Origin: Butyrivibrio sp.
GTDB taxonomy: Bacteria > Bacillota_A > Clostridia > Lachnospirales > Lachnospiraceae
Assembly: GCA_024690635.1 (NCBI GenBank)
Contig: JAILOW010000074.1
Coordinates: 1-57,668 of the forward strand
Direction of reading: 5' to 3'
DNA: 57,668 nt
The notes under the pieces were generated by a model, which worked only from the letters and a program-made list of their open reading frames with translations, was not told where the DNA came from and did not search any database. A program made the translations under genes and the position numbers. Below are positions 1 to 9,474 of this stretch, piece by piece. Numbering within the stretch: the first letter of the stretch is position 1; each line of letters opens with the position of its first letter.

Positions 1-945
1 TCCGACATAACGGAATATGATAAATATTATTGCCTCATCGCAGACAATTATAAATCGGACTTCTGGCAGTCCGTATATCAGGGAGCCCTTGAGACGGCAA
101 AAGAGGAAAATATCTATGTGGATCTTTTGGGAGAAAATCTCCCCGGAGAGTACACAACCGAGGAGCTTATGCAGATAGCCATATCCGCAAAGCCCGACGG
201 CATCCTTGTTTCCGCCGATGAGTCCGATACCATGACAGAGCTTATCAACGAGGCTGTGGCAGCAGGTATACCGGTGGTCACTCTTTACGGAGACAATACC
301 AGGTCAAACAGGCTCAGCTTCGTGGGAGTCGGTGGCTACAGTATCGGCAAGATGTACGGCAAGCAGGTTATCAGTGTTATCAGGGAAAGGCGTAGAGAGG
401 ACTTCATCGAGGCTGAGAACTTTGAGGAAAGATCTCATGTAAAGGTGGTTGTCATTGCCAATTCCGATACCAAAGACACGGGACAGAATATCATCATTCC
501 CGCCATGCAGGACGCCATCATGGAAGAGAACGCAACGGATGCTGAGTTCTCCATATCCATCATGACGGTGGACAACTCCAACTCTTTTTCCGTGGAGGAA
601 TCCATCAGAGATATATTCCTCAATGAGGAAGTTCCCGATGTCATCGTATGCTTGAACGAACTTAGCACGGTATGTACCTACCAGGCGGTGGTTGACTTTA
701 ACAAGGTCGGCGAAGTCAATATCCTTGGCTATTACGATTCTGCGGATATTCTGACAGCCATCGACAGAGGCGGTGTTTACGCCACAATCTCGATTGATGC
801 AAGGCAGCTTGGCGAGTACAGTATCAAGGCTCTTTATGACTATTACAACTATGGAAATACAAGTGAATACTATCTTGCGGACGTCACCCTTATAAACAAG
901 GACAACGTTTCGCAGTTTTTGACTGAGGAGGACGAGGATGAATAA
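1..945 (+). CDS. Sugar-binding sensor protein, XylFII-like (5' end missing)
   Basis: The reading frame is open from base 1 and ends with TAA at 943-945, so the gene starts to the left of the window; any signal anchor is not visible. The visible 314 residues match a type-1 periplasmic binding protein fold (Peripla_BP_4, ribose/xylose family). Landmarks are an early FWQSVYQGA stretch, the PDGILVSADES strand-loop and the later DVIVCLNEL and ILGYYDS segments. It overlaps the next gene, a LytS-type kinase, by 8 bases and is followed by a YesN-type regulator. That order matches the XylFII-LytS-YesN system known from Clostridium beijerinckii, where XylFII binds sugar outside the cell and signals to the kinase. 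I infer a sensing role rather than a transport role. The ligand is unknown; xylose or another monosaccharide is likely. Confidence 0.8.
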   Translation, partial: SDITEYDKYYCLIADNYKSDFWQSVYQGALETAKEENIYVDLLGENLPGEYTTEELMQIAISAKPDGILVSADESDTMTELINEAVAAGIPVVTLYGDNTRSNRLSFVGVGGYSIGKMYGKQVISVIRERRREDFIEAENFEERSHVKVVVIANSDTKDTGQNIIIPAMQDAIMEENATDAEFSISIMTVDNSNSFSVEESIRDIFLNEEVPDVIVCLNELSTVCTYQAVVDFNKVGEVNILGYYDSADILTAIDRGGVYATISIDARQLGEYSIKALYDYYNYGNTSEYYLADVTLINKDNVSQFLTEEDEDE

Positions 946-2443
946 ATTCCTGGATAAGCCCCTTCAGTTCAAGATCATAACAGTCTGTGCCATAACCAAC
1001 GTCATAGTATTTGTGGTAAATATCTTTCTGATACTTGGTATCAACTCTCTTTCCAACGACATGGAGATGGCATACCAGGACAACAGGCAGCTTAATGAGC
1101 TGTCCGTGGCGCTTACGGAGGTTCAGGACTCCATGACGGAGTACCTTAGCTCCAAAACCAGTGAGTCTCTGGAGAACTACTACAAGAGTGCCCAGAGGTA
1201 TCAGGACCTGTCCGATGCCCTGAGCGACAAGGTCACAGACCTTAACTACGACAGGATGGAGCGAAACATCAAGTACATGTCTGCAACCTATCTTGACGAA
1301 GTGGCACAGACAGTAGAAGCCAAGCGTGGTCGTAACGTTGAGAAATACAGGACCTACTACGAGAATGCCACAGCTCTTTGCGAGGATATCGAGGCATATA
1401 TCACCAGCCTTAACTTAGAGCTCTTTGTTGTAAACTCCGAGAAATACACAGAGCTCAACCGAGCCTTCAAAAAGTTCGAGGTAGTGGGCGTTCTCATCAT
1501 GACACTTATCATGGTGGGCAACATGGTCATGGTATCAAGCTTTGTAAATGCCATTATCCTGCCCCTTAGAAAGCTCTCCCGCTCTGCGGACGAAGTGGCG
1601 GAAGGAAATTTTGAGACGGAGCTTCCCACAGTTACCTACCACGACGAGATCGGCATAGTTATCAGAGCCTTCAACAAGATGGTGGTAAGCATCAAGCAGT
1701 ACATCGAGCAGCTCAAGGAGAGTATGGAAAAAGAAAGACTCCTTCAGGAAAAAGAGCTGATGATGACCGCCCACTTAAAAGAAGCGCAGCTTAAATATCT
1801 TCAGGCCCAGATCAATCCGCACTTTCTTTTTAACACCCTTAATGCGGGAGCCCAGCTGGCAATGATGGAAGGCGCTGACAAGACCTACGAATATGTCCAG
1901 ACTGTAGCGGACTTTTTCAGATACAATGTTAAGAACAACAAAAACGACGTGACCGTGGGAGAAGAGGTCAATCTGGTGGACAATTATATCCAGATCCTCA
2001 ATGTAAGATTCTCCGGCGATATCGGCTATGAAAAACAGATAGACCAAAGGCTCCTTTATATCAAGATGCCCAGCATGATCCTGCAGCCCATTGTGGAAAA
2101 TGCGGTTAACCACGGTATCAGAGAGATGGGGGACAAGGGAAAGATCTTTCTCAAGGTTTACCGTGATGAAGATGACGTCTGCATAAGTGTTCGTGATAAC
2201 GGAAAAGGAATCGCTCCCGAGGAAATCGAGAGGATCCTTGAGGGACGCTACGAACCCAGAGAGCAGCGATACGACAATAACGGAATCGGACTTGATAATG
2301 TCATATCGAGACTGCGGCTCTACGCTGACAGATATGATGTTGTAGAGATAAAGAGCGAGGGAGAAAACCTGGGATGTGAATTTATAGTCAGGATCCCCAG
2401 GGCAGAGAAAGAAGCGGCGGATGTACAGAGTGATGATTGCTGA
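938..2443 (+). CDS. LytS/YesM-family sensor histidine kinase
   Basis: This is a membrane sensor kinase of 501 residues. A membrane segment lies at about residues 12-35, then an extracellular helical region to about 180, a second membrane segment at about 180-203, a HAMP domain, a short coiled coil, and the His_kinase domain. The phospho-acceptor is His295 in the family motif NPHFLFNTL. The ATPase domain shows the N box (IVENAVNHG), the DNGKGI box and the NNGIGLDNV box. The start overlaps the upstream sensor gene and has a GAGGACGAGG ribosome site. In the C. beijerinckii system the kinase is controlled by contact with the XylFII-type protein; here the same is inferred from gene order. The partner regulator overlaps its 3' end by 23 bases. 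Confidence 0.92.
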   Translation: MNKFLDKPLQFKIITVCAITNVIVFVVNIFLILGINSLSNDMEMAYQDNRQLNELSVALTEVQDSMTEYLSSKTSESLENYYKSAQRYQDLSDALSDKVTDLNYDRMERNIKYMSATYLDEVAQTVEAKRGRNVEKYRTYYENATALCEDIEAYITSLNLELFVVNSEKYTELNRAFKKFEVVGVLIMTLIMVGNMVMVSSFVNAIILPLRKLSRSADEVAEGNFETELPTVTYHDEIGIVIRAFNKMVVSIKQYIEQLKESMEKERLLQEKELMMTAHLKEAQLKYLQAQINPHFLFNTLNAGAQLAMMEGADKTYEYVQTVADFFRYNVKNNKNDVTVGEEVNLVDNYIQILNVRFSGDIGYEKQIDQRLLYIKMPSMILQPIVENAVNHGIREMGDKGKIFLKVYRDEDDVCISVRDNGKGIAPEEIERILEGRYEPREQRYDNNGIGLDNVISRLRLYADRYDVVEIKSEGENLGCEFIVRIPRAEKEAADVQSDDC

Positions 2444-4016
2444 TGACGAAGGTATCGTCATCGATTCAATGAAATTCATAATTGAAAAAGAGTTCGGGGA
2501 CAAGTGCAGTCTTGAATTTGCCAAAACAGGCAGAAAACTCATCGAGGTTGCTGAGCAGTTCCGCCCGGACATAGCTGTTGTGGACATTCATATGCCCGGC
2601 ATCAACGGAATCGATGCCATCAAAGAGATGAAGCAGTTCTGTCCCAATGCAGTGTTCATCGTAATGTCGGCCTATGACAAGTTTGATTACGCAAAAGAGG
2701 CCATCAAACTGGGGGTTATGGAATACATAACAAAGCCCATGGACCGCATGAAGGTTGTGAACACCCTTAAAAAGGCCATGGACCAGATCGATGCGGACAG
2801 AGCAAAGCGAAGCAACGAGCTCCTTATAAAAGAAAAGCTTGAGACCATTGAGCCTATCATAGAAAACGGACTTATCTACGACATACTTTTGCAGGAACAT
2901 TTCGAAGAGGATGTGGACAGCTACAAGAGTATCCTTGGTATCGAGGAAAACTACGGCTACATGATGGCCCTTGTGTGCGGCGAAGCCCAGGAAGGTAACC
3001 ACATGACAAATGCCGTTGGCAGCTCCGTCAAGGTATCCCGCATGTACCGCGAGATCCGCGAGGGAGTTAAGAGCTTTTTTGACTGCAAGATCGGAAATGT
3101 CATGGCCAACAAGATCGCTGTGCTGGTGCCCTACAGCAGCAACGTTCTTGAGTATAACGACAGAACGGAGCTTATCGACAGAGCAAGGGATATGTGCAGA
3201 TATCTCAAGAAAAAGACTGATACAAGCTTTCGTGTTGGTATCGGAGCCCTGCATCCCTTAAGAGATCTGGGAGATTCTTACAGAGAAGCGCTTAACGCAC
3301 TTGTGGCAACCACGGGAACCGTTGCCCATGTGGACGATCTGACCATCAGCTGCAGCTATGAGGAGGATTATCCCAAGGAGCTTGAAAAGCCCATGTTTGA
3401 AGCTGTAACAAGGGGCGATATTAACGGAATGATGGTCTATGCGGACAAATATGCCGACTGGATGTGCCAGCGCGCCTCCGGCGGAGACCTTATGTCCATG
3501 AGACTGAAAGCCCTTGAGTTTGCTCTTTACGCTGAGCACATTGCCTATCAGAGCGGAGGCCAGACCTACAGATATTCAGGCCGTGATGCCTACCTTCCCG
3601 AGATCATGAGCATGAACAGCGCTCAGGAGCTGAAGGCCTGGTTCATAACCAAGCTCACCGGCGCCTGCAACGACGTTATCAGTAAGCGCGAAGAGAGATC
3701 AAACGATATCATCAGAACCGCCATGGAATACATAAAGGACAACTTCAGCAAGGAAATCTCCCTTGACGATGTGTCCAGACAGGTGAATATCTCGCCCTAC
3801 TATTTCAGCAAGATATTCAAGGAGGAGAGCGGCCTTAACTTTATCGAATACCTTACCAACATCAGAATAGACAAGGCAAAAGAGCTGCTGTCGGGAACCG
3901 ACATGTCCATCAAGGAGGTCTGCGCTACCTGCGGATACACGGATCCCAATTACTTCAGCAGAAGCTTTAAAAAGAATGTGGGGGTTACGCCCACTGAGTA
4001 TAAGGAGAGAAGGTAA
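2421..4016 (+). CDS. YesN-type response regulator with AraC DNA-binding domain
   Basis: This 531-residue protein has an N-terminal receiver domain with acidic residues at 8-10, phospho-acceptor Asp55 in VVDIHMPG, and Lys in the ITKPMD motif. A long middle region follows, then a C-terminal AraC-type double helix-turn-helix (about 430-531) containing ISPYYFSKIFKEESG and ending near VGVTPTEYK. It is the cognate regulator of the overlapping LytS-type kinase. In related systems the phosphorylated regulator activates the downstream xylFGH-like operon; the transporter genes starting at 5273 are the obvious target. That target is an inference from position and from known family behaviour. Confidence 0.92.
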   Translation: MYRVMIADDEGIVIDSMKFIIEKEFGDKCSLEFAKTGRKLIEVAEQFRPDIAVVDIHMPGINGIDAIKEMKQFCPNAVFIVMSAYDKFDYAKEAIKLGVMEYITKPMDRMKVVNTLKKAMDQIDADRAKRSNELLIKEKLETIEPIIENGLIYDILLQEHFEEDVDSYKSILGIEENYGYMMALVCGEAQEGNHMTNAVGSSVKVSRMYREIREGVKSFFDCKIGNVMANKIAVLVPYSSNVLEYNDRTELIDRARDMCRYLKKKTDTSFRVGIGALHPLRDLGDSYREALNALVATTGTVAHVDDLTISCSYEEDYPKELEKPMFEAVTRGDINGMMVYADKYADWMCQRASGGDLMSMRLKALEFALYAEHIAYQSGGQTYRYSGRDAYLPEIMSMNSAQELKAWFITKLTGACNDVISKREERSNDIIRTAMEYIKDNFSKEISLDDVSRQVNISPYYFSKIFKEESGLNFIEYLTNIRIDKAKELLSGTDMSIKEVCATCGYTDPNYFSRSFKKNVGVTPTEYKERR

Positions 4017-4024
4017 AAAACAAA

Positions 4025-5098
4025 ATGGGGAAAAAAGTAAGAAAAAGAGGGATTGCTTTACTCCTTACGATGGTTTTACTTTTGTGCTCACTGACGGGCT
4101 GTGGAGGGGATGGCGCCGACAGCAGCAAAAAGGACAAAGAGGACGATGACAAGATACGTATCGGTGTGTGCTTTGACTCTTTCGTAATAGAGAGATGGCA
4201 AAGGGACAGAGATGTCTTTGTATCCACCGCCAAGGAGCTGGGGGCTGAGGTCAACGTTCAGAACGCCAACGGAGATCCCGAGCAGCAAAAAGAGCAGATC
4301 GAGTATTTCATAAAAAGCGGAATGGACGTCATCGTGATCATAAGCATTGATTCAACGGCCATTGCTGAGTCGGTTAAAAAGGCTCAGGACGAGGGCATAA
4401 AGGTCATTGCCTATGACAGACCCATCAAGGACGCCGGGGTTGACCTCTATATCTCTTTTGACAATGAAAAAGTCGGAGAGATGATGGGGCAGGCAATAGC
4501 AAACAAAGAAATAAAAAACGGAAAAGTCCTCATGATATGCGGATCTCCCACGGACTTTAATGTGCCTATGGTGGAAAGCGGTTTTAAAGACGTCATGAGA
4601 AAGAATCGCAACGAGATCATCGATACCTATTACTGCGACGGCTGGAAAGCAGAAGAAGCCGGCAACTACGTTTATCGGAACATGGACAAGGTTGTGAAGG
4701 CCGATGCAATAATGTGCGGTAATGACGATCTTGCAACCAGAGTTGTACATGCCCTTGCGGAAAAGAGACTTGCAGGAAAGATCCTGGTTGTAGGACAGGA
4801 TGCGGACCTTGAGGCATGCCAGAGAATCGTTGAGGGAACACAGCTCATGACTGTGTACAAGCCCATTGAGAAGCTTGCTCAGAGCGCTGCCAAGTCAGCA
4901 GTTATGCTGGCAAGCGGCGAAGAGATCACAGAGGGGAATCTTTCCGAGTACGACGATGGCTCGGGAATGGTGCCGTATCTGAAGATAGATCCCGTAAGTG
5001 TAACAGAGAGCAATATCAACGAAGTCATCATAAAGAGCGGATTTCACTTAAAAGAGGACGTATATCTTAACGTTCCGGGCAAAATGCCCCCCAACTGA
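4025..5098 (+). CDS. Sugar-binding lipoprotein, XylF/ChvE-like
   Basis: This is a 357-residue secreted lipoprotein with a lipobox LTGC (Cys26) after a basic N-terminus and a hydrophobic stretch, followed by a short Asp/Lys-rich spacer. The rest is a type-1 sugar-binding fold similar to XylF and ChvE: an FVIERWQRDRDVF opening, VIVIISIDSTAIAE, KVIAYDRPI and AIMCGNDDLATRV. It lies 8 bases after the response regulator and before the second binding protein at 5273. Having two binding proteins for one ATPase/permease pair suggests that one serves signalling or a second ligand. It ends just before a stem-loop at 5121-5152. Confidence 0.88.
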   Translation: MGKKVRKRGIALLLTMVLLLCSLTGCGGDGADSSKKDKEDDDKIRIGVCFDSFVIERWQRDRDVFVSTAKELGAEVNVQNANGDPEQQKEQIEYFIKSGMDVIVIISIDSTAIAESVKKAQDEGIKVIAYDRPIKDAGVDLYISFDNEKVGEMMGQAIANKEIKNGKVLMICGSPTDFNVPMVESGFKDVMRKNRNEIIDTYYCDGWKAEEAGNYVYRNMDKVVKADAIMCGNDDLATRVVHALAEKRLAGKILVVGQDADLEACQRIVEGTQLMTVYKPIEKLAQSAAKSAVMLASGEEITEGNLSEYDDGSGMVPYLKIDPVSVTESNINEVIIKSGFHLKEDVYLNVPGKMPPN

Positions 5099-5120
5099 AT
5101 AGCATTATATTAATATTTTG

Positions 5121-5160
5121 AGCTGTGCTTGCAAAAAAATGCTAGCACAGCTTATTTGTT
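5121..5160 (+). terminator. Stem-loop between the two sugar-binding genes
   Basis: Arms AGCTGTGCT (5121-5129) and AGCACAGCT (5144-5152) pair perfectly around an A-rich loop and are followed by a T-rich stretch broken by A and G. It could be a weak terminator or a partial attenuator that separates the regulatory genes from the transporter operon. Confidence 0.55.
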
Positions 5161-5240
5161 AACAAATTGTGAATAAAAATATGCTGTAAGTCGTAAATTA
5201 TTACTATTGGTTTTGTGATAAGTTATCTGTGTAAACACAA
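5154..5240. promoter_or_regulatory. Palindrome-rich control region of the sugar transporter operon
   Basis: The leader of the 5273 gene holds a perfect 14-base palindrome ATTTGTTAACAAAT at 5154-5167, a GATAAGTTATC palindrome near 5217-5227 and TGTGTAAACACA at 5229-5240. These are good candidates for binding sites of the YesN-type regulator or a catabolite regulator. No convincing -35/-10 pair was identified, so the promoter itself is not placed. Confidence 0.4.
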
Positions 5241-5272
5241 TAACTTTATTCTCAAAGGGAGGAAAGATTACA

Positions 5273-6436
5273 ATGAAGAAAAAACTTTTAAGCGGACTTC
5301 TTGCAACAGCAATGACAATGTCATTACTCGTTGGATGTGGAAGCTCATCTGCACCCGAAACTGAGACAGCAGAGGCACCTGCACAGGAAGAGACACAGGC
5401 TGAAGCTCCTGCAGCTGAAGAGCCTGCAGCAGAAGAACCTGCAGCTGAGGAAGCAGCAGGCGGAAGAGTTGGTGTTGCAATGCCTACAAAGGATCTCCAG
5501 AGATGGAACCAGGACGGCGCTAACATGGAAGAGCAGCTCAAGGCAGCTGGTTACGAAGTTGACCTTCAGTACGCTTCTAACGACATTCCTACACAGGTTT
5601 CACAGATTGAGAACATGATCTCTTCTGGAGCAAAGGTTCTCGTTATCGCTTCTATCGATGGTGATTCACTCGGAACAGTTCTTGAGCAGGCTAAAGAGCA
5701 GGGCGTAGCTGTTATCGCTTACGACCGTCTTATCATGAACTCAGACGCTGTTAACTACTATGCAACATTCGATAACTACATGGTAGGAACAAAGCAGGGC
5801 GAGTACATCAGAGATCAGCTTGACCTCGACAACGCAGCAGGTCCTTTCAACATCGAGATCTTCACTGGTGACCCCGGTGACAACAACGCTAGATTCTTCT
5901 ACGGCGGTGCTATGGACGTACTCAACAAGTACATCGACGAGGGCAAGCTTGTAGTTCAGTCTGGTCAGAAGGACTTCGACAACGTTGCAACAGCTAACTG
6001 GTCAACAGAGAACGCTCAGTCAAGAATGGATGCTATCATTTCTGCAAACTATGCAAACGGCACAAAGCTTGATGCAGTTCTTTGCTCAAACGACTCAACA
6101 GCACTCGGTGTTACAAACTCTCTTGAAGCTAACTACACAGGTGAGTGGCCTATCATCACAGGTCAGGACTGTGACGTAGCTAACGTTAAGAACATGATCG
6201 CTGGCAAGCAGTCAATGTCTATCTTCAAGGATACACGTACTCTTGCAGCTAAGACTGTAGAGATGGTTGACGCTATCATGAAGGGCTCAGAGGCTCCTGT
6301 AAACGATACTGAGACATATGACAACGGCACAGGCGTTATTCCTTCATTCCTTTGCGAGCCTGTATTCGCAGACGTTAACAACTACAAGGAACTCCTCATC
6401 GATTCCGGTTACTATTCAGAGGATGACCTTAAGTAA
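5273..6436 (+). CDS. Multiple-sugar-binding lipoprotein, ChvE/XylF family
   Basis: This is a 387-residue binding protein for an ABC sugar importer. A signal sequence ends in the lipobox LVGC (Cys22). A spacer of about 40 residues made almost only of Ala, Glu, Pro and Gln follows, then the sugar-binding domain (GVAMPTKDLQRWNQDG, VIAYDRLI, DAVLCSNDSTALGV, ITGQDCD). The start is well supported by GGGAGG 8 bases upstream. Codon choice is strongly biased (AAC, GAC, AAG, GTT), typical of a highly expressed gene. It heads the operon with the ATPase and permease that follow and is the main binding subunit by inference. The exact sugar cannot be read from the sequence. Confidence 0.92.
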   Translation: MKKKLLSGLLATAMTMSLLVGCGSSSAPETETAEAPAQEETQAEAPAAEEPAAEEPAAEEAAGGRVGVAMPTKDLQRWNQDGANMEEQLKAAGYEVDLQYASNDIPTQVSQIENMISSGAKVLVIASIDGDSLGTVLEQAKEQGVAVIAYDRLIMNSDAVNYYATFDNYMVGTKQGEYIRDQLDLDNAAGPFNIEIFTGDPGDNNARFFYGGAMDVLNKYIDEGKLVVQSGQKDFDNVATANWSTENAQSRMDAIISANYANGTKLDAVLCSNDSTALGVTNSLEANYTGEWPIITGQDCDVANVKNMIAGKQSMSIFKDTRTLAAKTVEMVDAIMKGSEAPVNDTETYDNGTGVIPSFLCEPVFADVNNYKELLIDSGYYSEDDLK

Positions 6437-6471
6437 TTTTTAAAAGCAACAGATAATTGAAACTAAGTAAT

Positions 6472-6498
6472 GAGGCGGGCGGCTATTTGACCCGCCTC
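6472..6498 (+). other. Intercistronic stem-loop after the binding-protein gene
   Basis: GAGGCGGG (6472-6479) pairs perfectly with CCCGCCTC (6491-6498) over an 11-base loop. No T-run follows, so it is not a standard terminator. Such hairpins after binding-protein genes often protect the upstream mRNA from 3' decay and lower downstream expression; that role is inferred. Confidence 0.65.
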
Positions 6499-6540
6499 TA
6501 TTAAAGAAAAAGAAATTAAGAGAGAGAAGGAGGGGTAAAT

Positions 6541-8088
6541 TTGGCGAAGATATTACTGGAAATGAAAAATATCACCAAGACCTTCCCCGGTGTGAAAGCC
6601 TTAGATAATGTAAATTTACAGGTTGAAGAAGGAGAAATCCACGCACTTGTTGGAGAGAACGGAGCCGGCAAATCCACTTTGATGAATGTTCTTAGTGGTA
6701 TCTATCCATTCGGTTCCTATGAAGGCGATATTATTTACGATTCAGAAGTATGCAAATTTAACGATATCAAAGACAGTGAAGCAAAGGGAATAGTTATCAT
6801 TCACCAGGAGCTTGCTCTTATTCCCTACATGACCATCGCTGAGAATATGTTCCTCGGAAATGAAAGAGGAAAGAAATTCAAGATCAATTGGAACGAGACA
6901 AGTTCTTTATCAAGACAGTATCTTGATACAGTAGGACTTGCAGAGAGTACACAGACATTAATTAAGGATATTGGTGTTGGTAAGCAGCAGCTTGTTGAGA
7001 TCGCAAAAGCTCTTTCAAAGCACGCAAGACTGCTCATTCTTGATGAGCCCACATCATCACTTAACGAGCAGGATTCAAAGGCTCTTTTGGATCTTCTGCT
7101 GAAGCTGAAAAAAGAACAGAATCTTACATCTATCATTATTTCTCATAAGCTTAACGAGGTTTCCTACGTTGCTGACAAGATCACTGTCATCCGTGACGGT
7201 TCAACCATCGAGACTCTTACAAAGGGTGTTGACGATCTGTCAGAGGCAAGGATCATCAAGGGAATGGTAGGAAGAGAACTTTCCGACAGATTCCCCAAGA
7301 GAGAGCCTCATATCGGCGAAGTAATGATGGAGGTAAAGAACTGGAATGTTTACCATCCATTATATAACGAGAGAAAAATTGTTGATGACGTTAATATCAA
7401 CGTCAGAAAAGGTGAGGTTCTTGGTATCTCAGGACTTATGGGTGCCGGCAGAACCGAGCTTGCAATGAGTATTTTCGGAAAGAGCTATGGTGAGAATATC
7501 TCCGGTCAGCTCTTTATCAACGGAAAAGAGGTTCACCTCAACACCGTTCAGGATGCTATCAAGCACAAACTTGCTTATGTTACCGAGGACAGAAAGGGTA
7601 ACGGACTTATCCTTTCAAATCCCATCAAGACAAATACAACACTTGCAAATCTTGACGCGGTAAGTAAGAGATCTGTTATCGATAAAGATAAAGAGTATTC
7701 CGTTGCAGTGGAATACAAAGAAAAGCTTAAGACAAAATGTCCTACAGTAGAGCAGAATGTAGGAAACCTTAGTGGTGGTAACCAGCAAAAGGTCCTCCTT
7801 GCAAAGTGGATGTTTGCTGATCCCGACATTCTGATCCTCGACGAGCCCACAAGAGGTATCGACGTAGGTGCTAAATATGAGATTTACTGTATTATCAACC
7901 AGCTGGTAAATGAAGGAAAATCCGTAATCATGATTTCTTCTGAACTTCCGGAGATCCTTGGAATGTGTGACAGAATTTATGTCATGAATGAAGGCAGAAT
8001 GGTTGGCGAACTGGATGGCAAAGATGCTACCCAGGAGAAGATTATGACTTATATTTTACAGTCATCCGGAAAAAGGGAGGTTGGTTAA
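6541..8088 (+). CDS. Sugar ABC transporter, double ATPase subunit (XylG/GguA/MmsA family)
   Basis: This 515-residue ATPase has two ABC modules. The first has Walker [10 protein letters not shown], a Q-loop in [10 protein letters not shown] and Walker [13 protein letters not shown]. The second has the degenerate Walker [10 protein letters not shown] usual for this family, signature LSGGNQQKV and Walker [13 protein letters not shown]. The start is TTG at 6541, supported by GGAGGGG a few bases upstream. It energises import through the permease gene 2 bases downstream, with the 5273 product as binding subunit. The family is CUT2 (xylose, ribose, galactose type). Confidence 0.93.
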   Translation: MAKILLEMKNITKTFPGVKALDNVNLQVEEGEIHALVGENGAGKSTLMNVLSGIYPFGSYEGDIIYDSEVCKFNDIKDSEAKGIVIIHQELALIPYMTIAENMFLGNERGKKFKINWNETSSLSRQYLDTVGLAESTQTLIKDIGVGKQQLVEIAKALSKHARLLILDEPTSSLNEQDSKALLDLLLKLKKEQNLTSIIISHKLNEVSYVADKITVIRDGSTIETLTKGVDDLSEARIIKGMVGRELSDRFPKREPHIGEVMMEVKNWNVYHPLYNERKIVDDVNINVRKGEVLGISGLMGAGRTELAMSIFGKSYGENISGQLFINGKEVHLNTVQDAIKHKLAYVTEDRKGNGLILSNPIKTNTTLANLDAVSKRSVIDKDKEYSVAVEYKEKLKTKCPTVEQNVGNLSGGNQQKVLLAKWMFADPDILILDEPTRGIDVGAKYEIYCIINQLVNEGKSVIMISSELPEILGMCDRIYVMNEGRMVGELDGKDATQEKIMTYILQSSGKREVG

Positions 8089-8090
8089 TA

Positions 8091-9281
8091 ATGAATAATG
8101 GAAAAGTATTAGATTTCTTGAAAAAGAATACTATGATATTGGTACTTGTGATAGTACTCGGCTTCTTTGCATGGAGAACAGGCGGAGCGATCCTTCTTCC
8201 CATGAACGTAAGTAACCTGATCTCACAGAACGCATACGTGTTCATTCTTGCAACAGGTATGCTGCTGTGTATCTTAACAGGAGGTAACATCGACCTGTCA
8301 GTTGGTTCAGTTGTTTGTTTCGTAGGTGCTATCGGCGCCATCATGATGGTTAACATGCACGCACCTGTTTGGCTTACAATCCTTTGCATGATCCTCATCG
8401 GAACAGCAATCGGAGCATTCCAGGGATTCTGGATCGCCTTTGTAAGAATTCCTCCTTTCATCACAACACTTGCAGGAATGCTTGCATTCAGAGGACTTTC
8501 AAACGTTGTACTTAACGGTCTTACAGTTTCCATCAAGGACCAGACAACATTCGTAAACCTCTTCGGCGGCGGTGCTGACTGTTACATCCACGATATCTTC
8601 GGCGGAAACGGCTTCAACATCACATGTCTCCTTGGCGGTGCTATTGCAGCAGGCCTTTTCCTGATCCTTCAGGTTATGACTCGTATAAACAGAAAGAAAC
8701 ACGGCTATGAGACAGAGGCTCTCTGGACATTTGCAGTAAAGATGGTAGTTATCGTAGGCGTACTTCTTCTCTTTGCTTACAAGCTTGCTCAGCACAAGGG
8801 TATTCCTACAGTTCTCATCTGGGTACTTGTTGTAGTACTTGTTTATGGTTACATCACACAGAACACCACAATCGGAAGACACTTCTACGCAGTGGGTGGT
8901 AACGAGAAGGCTACAAAGCTCTCCGGTATCAACACTAACAGAGTTTACTTCCTTGCTTACACAAACATGGGATTCCTTGCAGCTCTTGCTGCTATGGTTA
9001 CCATCGCAAGACTTACATCCGCTCAGCCTACATACGGCCAGAACTACGAGATGGACGCTATCGGTTCCTGCTTCATCGGTGGAGCATCAGCTTACGGCGG
9101 AATCGGAACAGTTCCCGGAGTTATCGTAGGTGCGGTTCTCATGGGTGTTATCAACCTTGGTATGTCACTTATGGGCGTTGATGCCAACATGCAGAAAGTG
9201 GTAAAAGGTGCCGTTCTTCTTGCCGCAGTTATCTTCGACGTAGTATCAAAGCGTGGCGGAAAGATGATCGTAAAGAACTGA
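8091..9281 (+). CDS. Sugar ABC transporter permease (XylH/GguB family)
   Basis: This is a 396-residue integral membrane protein with about ten hydrophobic segments. It has the CUT2 permease motif region (ILTGGNIDLSVGSV, IPPFITTLAGMLAFRGLSNVVLNG) and the conserved C-terminal cytoplasmic loop with YAVGGNEKATKLSGI and GGASAYGGIGTVPGVIVG. It is longer than ribose permeases (about 320), which fits the XylH/GguB subgroup. It is translated from an AGGGAGG site right after the ATPase gene and is the last gene of the operon; a strong terminator follows. Confidence 0.93.
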   Translation: MNNGKVLDFLKKNTMILVLVIVLGFFAWRTGGAILLPMNVSNLISQNAYVFILATGMLLCILTGGNIDLSVGSVVCFVGAIGAIMMVNMHAPVWLTILCMILIGTAIGAFQGFWIAFVRIPPFITTLAGMLAFRGLSNVVLNGLTVSIKDQTTFVNLFGGGADCYIHDIFGGNGFNITCLLGGAIAAGLFLILQVMTRINRKKHGYETEALWTFAVKMVVIVGVLLLFAYKLAQHKGIPTVLIWVLVVVLVYGYITQNTTIGRHFYAVGGNEKATKLSGINTNRVYFLAYTNMGFLAALAAMVTIARLTSAQPTYGQNYEMDAIGSCFIGGASAYGGIGTVPGVIVGAVLMGVINLGMSLMGVDANMQKVVKGAVLLAAVIFDVVSKRGGKMIVKN

Positions 9282-9324
9282 TAAACTTGCTACCAAATTC
9301 TTTCTCTTAATATTTCTTATGCGG

Positions 9325-9376
9325 GGCTGCCCCCTTGGGAGATGTATTTCTCTCAAGGGGGCAGCCTTGTTTTTTT
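9325..9376 (+). terminator. Rho-independent terminator of the sugar transporter operon
   Basis: GGCTGCCCCCTTG.GAGA (from 9325) pairs with TCTC.AAGGGGGCAGCC (to 9366) over a short loop and is followed by TTGTTTTTTT. The stem is about 16 base pairs, so termination should be strong. Confidence 0.93.
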
Positions 9377-9474
9377 GCAAAAAACAACCCCCCGGGGGGC
9401 TTGTGAGGGGGCTTTAAGGCATGTTATAAGTGATTGGATTAATGAAAAAAGAATGGGTGGGAGTCTGTTTTTTA

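Noticed and set aside
1775..2587. Long open frame on the minus strand across the LytS-type kinase and regulator genes
   Set aside because: Antisense to two well-supported genes, with no motif or ribosome site.
9388..9399. CCCCCCGGGGGG palindrome before the metal/peptide importer operon
   Set aside because: Perfect but very short and of simple composition, with no loop or T-run. It may be part of an operator, but nothing else supports that.
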